This document shows positions 31,701 through 39,153 of a stretch of DNA of 64,000 bases, piece by piece. Positions within the stretch are counted from its first letter, which is position 1; every line of letters begins with the position of its first letter. The DNA lies in NCBI GenBank assembly GCA_002077065.1, contig NAJO01000077.1, positions 1 through 64,000 on the forward strand. The letters run 5' to 3'. Position numbers and translations under genes: made by a program. This DNA is from Cryoendolithus antarcticus (taxonomy: Eukaryota > Ascomycota > Dothideomycetes > Cladosporiales > Cladosporiaceae). Under the pieces are notes generated by a model. It worked only from the letters and a program-made list of their open reading frames with translations. It made no database searches and had not been told where the DNA came from.

Positions 31701-32292
31701 GCTTGTAGAGCACATCCTTCGATGGACGTGGATCCGGAAATGGTATCACAATCTTCTCCTTGAGCAGGGCTCGCTCGGCATCTTCAACACTCTGCGCGGG
31801 TCTGGGTGCGATCTGCTCGATTGTTTGCTTCAATCTGTGCAGAGCGGCTTCAGCGGCGGCCTCACGCTTGCCTTGACGGGGTCGAACTCGTTCTAGCATG
31901 TCGTCCATTTGAAGTTTGAAGATTCCACTCTTAGAAGGCCCGGACTCGTAAGATCTCGAATAGCTGATCTTGTTGGCCATTGGCATTTGCTTTGGCTGTG
32001 CAGTCTTTGCAGCTCCGTTGACGATAGCCTGCTCTTCTCTCGACGCGCGAGCTACGGCTTGCTCCAGGTGCACAGTAGACTCGGGCTCTTCGGCTGGGTT
32101 TTCGTCGATTCCGCCATCGTCCATTCCAAGTCCTTGCGCAAAATCTTGTCCAACAGACTCGGCGTTCACGCTCGGCTGCGCCGACTCGCTGCTATCCTCC
32201 TCCGACCCTGAGAAGCCAGCGAACGAGTCATCATCGTCTTCTCCAGATGATACATGTTCAAGCTTTCGTCTCTTTGCGTTGCTGGGCGCCAT
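28789..32292 (-). CDS. utp22: U3 snoRNP / 90S pre-ribosome protein Utp22 (NRAP family)
   Basis: This is a single exon of 1167 residues from the ATG at 32292 (MAPSNAKRRKLEHVSSGEDD). An in-frame ATG 39 bp upstream would add 13 residues. The N-terminus has a basic KRRK motif followed by an acidic Ser/Asp/Glu tract, typical of nucleolar proteins. The NRAP core starts with IPFPDPRPSKDVLYKLEYAK, NITVVGSHVLKVTSAVRR and DMVVQMPSHLLQSKDYLNYR, all recognisable family blocks. Length agrees with Utp22/Nol6. In yeast Utp22 works with Rrp7 in the UTP-C subcomplex of the small-subunit processome for 18S rRNA maturation. It diverges from the cystathionine gamma-synthase gene across 275 bp. Confidence 0.92.
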   Translation of the reverse strand: MAPSNAKRRKLEHVSSGEDDDDSFAGFSGSEEDSSESAQPSVNAESVGQDFAQGLGMDDGGIDENPAEEPESTVHLEQAVARASREEQAIVNGAAKTAQPKQMPMANKISYSRSYESGPSKSGIFKLQMDDMLERVRPRQGKREAAAEAALHRLKQTIEQIAPRPAQSVEDAERALLKEKIVIPFPDPRPSKDVLYKLEYAKPANITVVGSHVLKVTSAVRRLLQIDMVVQMPSHLLQSKDYLNYRFFYKRAYYLACVAAALSGAHGDEYSVSYSSMHDNVLLPVIQVRPTGKTSSVADKPAKAPAWQIDIALSAADDVFSAEKLGMSKNCVRKNDEQVKAHDSPTPLYNSSLRTCMLMNAYLVLQHKAASSCAAYRDACLMGSLWLESKRLGSSISRGGFGNFEWGVIVALLLRGGGPNGKALLGPGYSSYQLFKATLQLLALQDLRKKPLVVGEAKSFTESSEWPVVWDAERSHNILYKMTDWSYQALQSTAKRTLAALGDQHFDAFDSTFTTPVSSRLLDHDCLIELAHAALAKSATTKRERSSPLLSDLYAVLRRGLGDRVDEVDLHVPSTPDWNIGVARPPPSTGSVTVGLRVDPEHAHRLVDHGPSADNKAEAAAFRAFWGDKAKLRRFRDGSILESLVWATEEAGQSVVEQVCRYLLGKHFGARVEGSARFVGDECIPLLWKANGIAPFQPLMEAYKQLETDIRGLEALPLSIRQIMSADAQLRFASIEAPSITHGIKQAAPAAVTLQFEGSSRWPDDLVAVQRTKLAFLLKLGELMNDNVEAVQSRMGLENQGEDVSNQGFLDITYDNGAAFRLRIHHEREQGMLERQMKLKELDPKTKQTSALALASYKRDFVKGSAHTQAIAQLATRFPGFTGTVRLIKKWFASHLLSNHIPDEIMELCVARSFTQPDPWSVPSSTQNGFLRTLAWLAKWNWREEPLIVDMSGSGELKDVGYQAIGTRFEAWRKLDPALNRVVLFAASHVDHDGTTWTDGQPSKVVAGRMTALAGAAMQAVEAQSIDLDPASLFVSPLEDYDFVLHLSAAAFGSRKKSKETGFKNLKVQNTADTSLVGFQPAEDFLTELQTLYGAAIVFFCGGAERKVIAGLWSPLTAPRAWKVNLRYATLPVKADLDVLAEIDKQSILKEIARLGGSLVDRVQINR

Positions 32293-32400
32293 GGTCGATA
32301 TACAGTCGCAAAGCCCGTGCTGGTGGTCCATCTACAAATTTCTGAATGTTCGCACCGAGCTTCAGACACAGGCCCCACTTTTACTTGCGTCAGGGACGCC

Positions 32401-32406
32401 CACGTG
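32401..32406. promoter_or_regulatory. CACGTG palindrome upstream of cystathionine gamma-synthase
   Basis: A CACGTG core within CCACGTGG lies about 160 bp before the start of the methionine-pathway gene and in the promoter shared with UTP22. Cbf1-type factors bind CACGTG at yeast MET promoters; a similar role here is inference. Confidence 0.35.
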
Positions 32407-32567
32407 GTGATAAGGTACGGGCCAATGTACCGAGAAGTCAACTGTACTCCGGCTTCGGCATCTCAATGATAAAGTTGGTGTTTCGTTCGAGATGGGTCAC
32501 GCTACATGCACGCGAATCCTATAGGTTGAAGAAATATCAATTTGGCCGTCTGGACAGGAGTCTGAAG

Positions 32568-34506
32568 ATGCCTGGTGCAATCCTCGCGTTCAACGACACG
32601 GTCGGCAATACCATCCCCCCCGATACCTCGCATGTGAGTCAAACCGTTCCAACTGGAAAATTGACGGATCGACTGCTGACCCTCTGTCCAGGCCGTGAGT
32701 GTCTCGCTACCGACATGGGAGTCGAACGTGGGCTACGAGAAGGGTGAGAGATGGGTCACCGACAGAATGAAATGCGGCTACCCTAGGTAAGGCTCCTAAT
32801 GCTGTATCGTGGTGCTTGGTGACTAACGTCCTGATAGATTCTTCATTCACCCATTGATTCAGGATCTGGCATCAACGATCGTGGCACTGCATGGCTCGAC
32901 CAAAAGTGAGAAGGCTATGCTGTTCCCCACGCACAAAGCAGCAGTACGATGTGTCGACTTCATTGTTGACAAGAATCAGTCGGCAGATCAGTCACTGATT
33001 CGCATCATCGACTTCGGCCCCATAGCAGGACTGCCATCAGTAGAATCTAAAGGCAAGGTACTGCCTCGAATCAGTGCCGTCATCTACCCGAACGAGCTCT
33101 GGCCAAGCGCGAAGGTGTACTGGCAGCACAGTGGCGATGGCATCTCGAGCCGGCGTGCCGAGTTCTGTTCGAAAGCTCTCGCTGAGCATACGATGTCGAG
33201 GCGAAGTTCACCTGGCCATTCGCCACCTCGCAAAGTCAAGGGCCCGCGACGGTACCAGAGACCCATGTCGACCGACGATGCCAGTGTCAATATGCCCACT
33301 AACGGGAACTTGGACGATCACGATACCAATGGAGTCAAGCAGCTGGACTCTGTGCTGTTTGTGGAAGAGCGATTCGGTCGGAATCTAGACGTCAGCTTCG
33401 CATGCGCATGCAAGCTGGCAGTCCGTAGACGCATCGCAGGATCACTGACGAACGCCAGTGAGATTCCTGAGTCTCTCAATCACAGCGCTACTGGACACAC
33501 AGGCCGATCACGAGATGTTCCTGGCTTTTCGGTCGACGATGTGTACCTGTTTTCCACTGGCATGAATGCGATCTTCACATCGCACAGGATCATGCGGCTC
33601 GCGCGTGGCGAGATGAAGAGCATCATGTATGGATTTCCCTATGTCGATACACTCAAGATCCTTGAAAACTGGGGAGCTGGGGTTCTGTTCTTTGGTATGT
33701 CTTCAGCCGCTGAGCTTGACGATCTGGAACGACGTCTCGGGGCTGGCGAGCGGTACCTTGCATTGTTCTGCGAGTTTCCGGGGAACCCACTACTCACCAC
33801 TCCCGATCTGAAGCGCATACGAAGACTCGCAGACAAATACGACTTTGGCGTGGTCGTCGATGAGACGATCGGCAACTTCCTCAATGTGCACGTGCTTCCG
33901 TACGCGGACGTGGTCGTGAGCAGCTTGACCAAGATCTTCAGCGGAGATAGCAACGTGATGGGCGGATCACTCATTCTCAATCCGCGGTCACGCTACTACG
34001 AGACACTGAAAGATGTCATGAGCGTCGAGTTCGAGGACAACCTATTCGAAGAGGACAGTGTGTATCTCGAACGCAACAGTCGAGACTTCATCAGCCGTAT
34101 CCAGCGTGTCAATTATAATGCTGAGATGGTTGCTGATACACTACGAGCGCATCCAAAGATTAAGCAGGTCAATTATCCGAAGCACAGCAGCACTCGACAG
34201 CACTACGAGGCATGTAAGTTGCCTGACGGAGGGTATGGTGGGTTGCTGAGCTGCACGTTCTACAACTTGGACGATGCCGCGGCTTTCTACGATCATCTCG
34301 ATACGCAGAAGGGTCCAAGTCTGGGAACCAACTTCACGCTCAGCTCGCCCTTCGTGATACTGGCCCACTTCAATGAGCTAGACTGGGCAGCCAAGTACGG
34401 ATGCGACGCTAGTCTGATTCGTTTCAGTATCGGGCTGGAACATACTGGTGCGCTGAAGGCCTCCTTCGACTCTGCGCTTGCATCCATCGGCAGCAGGGAG
34501 GACTGA
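32568..34506 (+). CDS. Cystathionine gamma-synthase (fungal type)
   Basis: The model is join(32568..32633,32692..32786,32838..34506), giving 609 residues; introns are 58 and 51 bp, the second with a CTAAC branch site. The junctions restore [19 protein letters not shown] and [16 protein letters not shown], the diagnostic N-terminal blocks of fungal cystathionine gamma-synthases. The PLP core has [45 protein letters not shown] and the Schiff-base Lys in [12 protein letters not shown] (about residue 419), then [10 protein letters not shown] Ser/Pro/Arg-rich insert lies at about residues 170-215. The enzyme joins O-acyl-homoserine and cysteine to cystathionine in transsulfuration toward methionine. 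ATG 32568 was chosen because it gives a family-like short lead; an in-frame ATG about 100 bp earlier is possible. Confidence 0.93.
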
Positions 34507-34545
34507 ACTCTGAAGTCTGGAGCGCTAAGCTTCATTGCGTACTGC

Positions 34546-35610
34546 TCAATTCTGCGTCATCAATCCGAAGACCAGCTTGTCACCACATCCAGCACCTGCA
34601 GTATCCCTCAGATACGCCATCGCCTCTCTCGGCCCATCATAGCCCCCGAAAGGAGCGCCTTCTCCCAGCGGGATCGCGAAATGCCCCACATTACCGGGCA
34701 AAAGTACCATTGCATGCACCTGATCGACGTCCAGCTCTCGCTCTTCACCAGCCTCGCACACAACATCCCGCCACTGCTCCCGCCATCGCACGCTCGTCCT
34801 CGGATCTAGCTGCCTTAGACCATTCTCCACGACTTTCTTCCTCTCTTTGTAAGTCTTGACTCGCAGGATTTGCGTCAAGGCCCGGACATTAGTGAGTACG
34901 AGATACCACTCAAAAGTCGCTAGATCCAGCGCATCACTATGCCATCCGCGGAGCGTACGTTCCAGGAAGCCCGCATATGAAGGGCGGTGGAGCAGCTGCT
35001 GGACTAGCCAGGAGATGAACGGGAGGGCGGACTTGGCTGCTTGATAGTGAGCGGGTGGATACGTTGTCTCGAAGTATGAGAAGTCGAGCTCCGAGAGCTG
35101 CTCGGTGGGGGGATGGCGGAGCCCTTTGAAGCATTGCGAGCAGTAGTCGCTGAGCACCGATAAGGATAGCGTGAGGCCCTCGTGAAGGTCGTCGAGGCTG
35201 GGTCCCCAGCCGAGTCGTACGTAGTGATCATTCAAACTCGCCGTATGCGGTAGAATCTCCTTGATCAGATACTTCGCAATCGCCGTTACGCATTTCCCAA
35301 CCTCAGCCCTCCTCCTCCGCTGATTCAGAATGTAGGCATATGTCACAGGGTTTCCGGGTGGACTTATAGCGAGCTGGAAAGGCGCGACGTGCAGGGTATA
35401 GCATCTCCGAGGTATTTCGCCCGACGAGAGCAGATTGTTCGAGTGTTGGTTCCAGAGCCGAGCATTAGCCAGATCAGCCCAGGAGAGTTGTGCGAAGATT
35501 GCGGAGAGGAGCTCGATGGGTAGGCCGAGGAGACCTGTTGCACTGTCTCCAAATGGTGTCTTGATGGGCTGCCCGAGGCACGAGTCGTTCCGGGCTTCAG
35601 TTGATGCCAT
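34546..35610 (-). CDS. F-box-like protein
   Basis: This is a single exon of 354 residues. An F-box-like motif at about residues 26-60 (LLGLPIELLSAIFAQLSWADLANARL) is the only recognisable domain. The remainder is helical with no LRR, WD or Kelch repeats, and includes a YFETTYPPAHYQAAKSALPF block. The C-terminal part (DQVHAMVLLPGNVGHFAIPLGEGAPFGGYDGPREAMAYLRD) looks globular and conserved-like. F-box proteins recruit substrates to SCF ubiquitin ligases through Skp1; the substrate here is unknown. The stop is 39 bp from the convergent cystathionine gamma-synthase stop. The SUR7-family gene lies downstream on the same strand. Confidence 0.7.
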   Translation of the reverse strand: MASTEARNDSCLGQPIKTPFGDSATGLLGLPIELLSAIFAQLSWADLANARLWNQHSNNLLSSGEIPRRCYTLHVAPFQLAISPPGNPVTYAYILNQRRRRAEVGKCVTAIAKYLIKEILPHTASLNDHYVRLGWGPSLDDLHEGLTLSLSVLSDYCSQCFKGLRHPPTEQLSELDFSYFETTYPPAHYQAAKSALPFISWLVQQLLHRPSYAGFLERTLRGWHSDALDLATFEWYLVLTNVRALTQILRVKTYKERKKVVENGLRQLDPRTSVRWREQWRDVVCEAGEERELDVDQVHAMVLLPGNVGHFAIPLGEGAPFGGYDGPREAMAYLRDTAGAGCGDKLVFGLMTQN

Positions 35611-35988
35611 CGGAAATCACCCAGAACAGTAGAATGCAGATACCGAGGAACGAGATGTGAGGAATTGACACTGTATCACTACGAGAAACATTGCCTATAT
35701 GCGGCGCGACACGATGGTAGTCTGGTAGACAAACTCCAACACGGATGGACGTAGTGCATGCTGTAGCAATGGCGGAGCTACCACATCGGGCGTTGCAGAT
35801 AAATCACTGGCGCAATACGTGAGTTCGACTGACAGCTTCCCTTGCTACGCGTGGAAGTTGACTCGGCTATTAAATAAAAGCATCGCAGTGAGACTGCGGC
35901 AGGCCAGGACCGATAAGGCAAGCAGTAGCCTTCGTAGAAAAGGAAATGAATGTACCATCAGCTGTGATGAGCACTCTAGATTCATCCT
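35611..35988. other. Intergenic, no gene seen
   Basis: This is 378 bp between the start of the F-box gene and the end of the SUR7/PalI gene on the same strand. No feature is seen apart from the expected promoter and terminator. Confidence 0.5.
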
Positions 35989-37359
35989 CTAGATCCACTC
36001 CCTCCTTCCCCTCTCATCATGCACAGTCATCGGCGCACTAGTCACCGGCCCTTCAAACTCCTGCAACGCAATACCCGACGTGCGATCCGGTCGCTTCCTT
36101 CCCCAAGGCACTCTCGCATCGTCCCTTACCCGCTCGCTCTCAGCCACCCGTCCAGCGAACACAAATGCCAGAATCCAGAAGCCGATGGACAACAAGATCA
36201 AGCAAGTAGTCGCCCAGCTCAACTGCACGAACTTGCCCACCTCACCACTTACTGCGATGGAGGCGAAGATCCCGTTGATCAGGTGTCGCGCGCCGACGGC
36301 CACGCCGTGAGTGATCGAGGATGCCAGGCCGAGGAAGAGGAACGCCGTACTGAGCGCGCATATGTTGATCAGCGCCACCTTCCTGCTCGTCGGCTTGACC
36401 GTCCCCACAACGCCACACCCGAACGCGATCCCTGTGAGTACCACAGCAATCCAGTACAGCACTCTGACAAGCTGCAGCGGATTGATAGCCGAGTGCCCGG
36501 CGCAGCTGTTCGTGACGCGATGCACCGGCTCATCCCCGTAGGCCGCGCCAACAGTAACGTTCGTGCCGTTCTTGAACGCGAAGACCCCGTGGCAGGTCGA
36601 GGAGATGTAAACTGCGTACCAGCCTTCCAACTCCAAGCCCTCGATCGCGGAGTGATAGGCTTTGTTCACAGCCTTCACGATGGAGGTTTCGGCGGATGCG
36701 AGGGCGCTGTTGACGGCGCTGGAGGCTTTTGCTTCGGCTGAGGAGACTTTGGAGGAGGCTGCGGACTCGATGGAGGCGGCTTCGGACGAGGCGGCGGCTT
36801 CGAGGGACGCGGCTTTCGATGACAGCGCGCGGGTGACGGAGCTTGCCGCACCACCAGCTTTCGAGGTCAAGGAATTGAGCGCGGACGCGACATCGCGTTC
36901 TCTAAGCGCCACGGACGGGGCGGATGTGATCTGCGGGAGCATCGCCTCGTAGACCGTCGCTGGCGTCTCGACTATCAAAGGATCGAAGGCCAGCGTCGGT
37001 ACAGCAACCACACTCACCGGCTCGCTCCTCTTGTCATGGATCGACGACAGATTGAATCCCTGTATCCTGTCATTCACCTTCTCGAGGATGTTCTCGCCAA
37101 TCCGCGAGGTGTTGAGCATGAAGACGCTGTAGTCTTCCATCATACCTGGCTTGCTGCCGGCGAAAACTAGGAGGAAAGAGAGCAGGAAAGCGATGGCTGT
37201 CAATGTGAAAGGGAGTGCGAGGAAGAGACGAGCTTTGCCTGCGCCGGTCATGGATTGCTTAGGCTTTGTGGAGAGCTGGTCGTTGCCATTCCGTCGCGCG
37301 TTTACGATGTTGAGGGCTTTCTTGCCAAGGGTCAGGGCGGCGAGGACAGGGAAAGGCAT
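35989..37359 (-). CDS. SUR7/PalI-family membrane protein
   Basis: This is a single exon of 456 residues. Transmembrane segment 1 is LFLALPFTLTAIAFLLSFLLVFAG (about residues 45-68). The segment MMEDYSVFMLNTSRIGEN matches the conserved extracellular block after TM1 in Sur7/PalI proteins. A long extracellular loop contains an Ala/Ser/Glu/Lys repeat (for example SSEAASIESAASSKVSSAEA, about 180-225), then GWYAVYISSTCHGVF with a conserved Cys. Three further membrane helices follow (VLYWIAVVLTGIAFGCGVV, ALSTAFLFLGLASSI, TTCLILLSIGFWILAFVF), then a basic cytosolic tail. Family members act at the plasma membrane or eisosomes, or in pH sensing. The Ala/Ser loop is longer than in yeast Sur7. Which subfamily it belongs to is not certain. 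Confidence 0.85.
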   Translation of the reverse strand: MPFPVLAALTLGKKALNIVNARRNGNDQLSTKPKQSMTGAGKARLFLALPFTLTAIAFLLSFLLVFAGSKPGMMEDYSVFMLNTSRIGENILEKVNDRIQGFNLSSIHDKRSEPVSVVAVPTLAFDPLIVETPATVYEAMLPQITSAPSVALRERDVASALNSLTSKAGGAASSVTRALSSKAASLEAAASSEAASIESAASSKVSSAEAKASSAVNSALASAETSIVKAVNKAYHSAIEGLELEGWYAVYISSTCHGVFAFKNGTNVTVGAAYGDEPVHRVTNSCAGHSAINPLQLVRVLYWIAVVLTGIAFGCGVVGTVKPTSRKVALINICALSTAFLFLGLASSITHGVAVGARHLINGIFASIAVSGEVGKFVQLSWATTCLILLSIGFWILAFVFAGRVAESERVRDDARVPWGRKRPDRTSGIALQEFEGPVTSAPMTVHDERGRREWI

Positions 37360-38101
37360 ATCGGTGGTTTCAAAGGGATCTCCTGGTCAGGCTCCAGGTA
37401 GATTCGCTGCTAGATTCTTAATATTGTGCGAGAAGATGTGCGCACAGCGCTTGCGATTAGTAGGAGGAAAGGTAGAGCGCGCAGCGCCGAGAATGCCGTC
37501 GATCGTTGTATAGTGAATCAGAATGGGAATACTGTACAATTGTAGTGACCAGCTCGCGGTCGGCTCTCGAGTGAGCAGTTTTAACGACAAAGGGCAGTCA
37601 ATAGACAAAGAAGACCATGTGCGTGACTACAAGCGCAATTTCCCCGCAGCCAATGGCCGAATAGCAAAGTCGTCTATAAGTGGTGGTGTTGGTGGTCGAA
37701 CAATGAAGGTGCCTGGGATTCACAGCTCCTTTGTCTCGGGCGAGCATTGTCGTAAGTCTGGCGGCCAGATACTCTACGCTGATGTCTTGGAATCGAAGTG
37801 TATCGTACAGGTAATGCCGGTTATGATCAGACATCTGCATGTTCACGCCTACTGACGCTTGCTTACTCGGCCTCGATCGCACAGAGGCTGACTCAGATGG
37901 CAGGCAAGATAGACGATGCGAAGCTTGTTAGTCCCATCGCCACAGTCTTACAATGGTATCCCGGAGATCGCATGTCCAGCATGGGATGAGGTACGCGCGC
38001 GCAGAGGCGCGGTTGAGAGATAACAGCTTCTGTGATTGTGCTATCTTACACTGTACATGTGGTCGATAGTCCTCCGTCTTCTAGTGGTCACTACAGGTAT
38101 C
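37360..38101. other. Intergenic, no gene seen
   Basis: This is 742 bp between the SUR7-type gene start and the MICOS gene end, both on the minus strand. Open frames of up to about 110 codons show no motif. Confidence 0.5.
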
Positions 38102-38978
38102 TCATCGGCCCTGCTTTACCCACGCCTGCACACTTTCCACAACACCCTCCACCTTATCCTCAGCCATAGAGAGCCCCATCTGACTATGCGCCTTGCCCGT
38201 CTCCCAGAAATGCGTGATCCCGTCCCTAATCCTCAAATGCTGATCCCTCACGACCGGGAACCTGCTCTCGTACTTCCAGATCAGATTCCCGACATTCTCG
38301 GATGTCCGCGGGATTACATAGTTGGCGGTAACTACACCGGTGAGAATTGGCGTGATGAATCGGAAGGCGATATTCCGATTCCGCGACACGATTGACCCAG
38401 CCATTGCCGCGACGAGCACATATATCCCGCCCGGTAGCAGCTTCTCGTTTGACTCTTTTGGTGGCGCCAATGAGCGGATTGTCGTGGCTAGACTGTCTTC
38501 TGCGGACAGCACGCGCGTGAGGCCAGTGTTGACTGATTGCTCGGCTGACGCTGCGTAGCGGTGTAGGTAAAGGCGGGAGCGTGCTATTTGTGCGGCGAGA
38601 CGATCTGTGGGTGAGGGACCGCGTCTTGGTGAGGCTGCAGCGGCTTCCTTTTGGGGCGTGGTTGTGAGGCCTGAGGCTGGGGCTGGGGTTGTCGCGGCGA
38701 TTTCGCGGATGTTGGCGGAGGAGGGGGTGTCGTAGATAGGCCGTCGGCGTCGCTGAGTAGATGTCAGTACGGCGAGGTGCGAAGGTGGTGAACAGAGCGT
38801 ACGAGAGCTGCTAGAGAGTCTGTAGGAGGTTCTTCGGCATAGGCTGTTCGGCGGGGGACTAGGGCCATGCCTGCTATGAGGCCGACGAGCGGCACGAGGC
38901 GCTGTGAGAGGGTCAGCGTTATCTTCTGACTTTGATGCCATCGAACGCATTTACCTGGCGTAGTGACGGAGCTGCCAT
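38102..38978 (-). CDS. MICOS complex subunit MIC26/MIC27 (apolipoprotein O-like)
   Basis: The model is complement(join(38102..38752,38803..38901,38955..38978)), giving 257 residues. A tiny 24-bp first exon encodes MAAPSLRQ; introns are 53 and 50 bp. Exon 2 gives RLVPLVGLIAGMALVPRRTAYAEE, an N-terminal hydrophobic/targeting region. Exon 3 has a Pro/Thr-rich linker, an amphipathic helix (DRLAAQIARSRLYLHRYAAS), LPGGIYVLVAAMAGSIVSRN (membrane helix) and ITPILTGVVTANYVIPRTSENVGN, the conserved block of the MIC26/27 family. The protein sits in the inner mitochondrial membrane at crista junctions. It diverges from the mitochondrial peptidase OCT1 with only 175 bp between starts. Reading the last exon alone would miss the first 41 residues, including the hydrophobic segment. 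Confidence 0.87.
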
Positions 38979-39153
38979 CGCAAGTGATGGCAAAGAAAAA
39001 GAACGACAGCGGTAATTCCCAATGGCGCGCGTGAGGTTCAAGCTCCAACTCCAACTTCACTCCCAGGAAATAGGTTCAGCGGCACGGTCCGCATAGATAT
39101 GTCTATAGTATCACATGCCAGAGGAACGTCGCTCGGGACGCTAGACTATAACG
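38979..39153. promoter_or_regulatory. Shared divergent promoter, MIC26/27 and OCT1
   Basis: This is 175 bp between two start codons of nuclear genes for mitochondrial proteins. One CCAAT box lies at 39019-39023. Bidirectional control is inferred from layout only. Confidence 0.5.
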
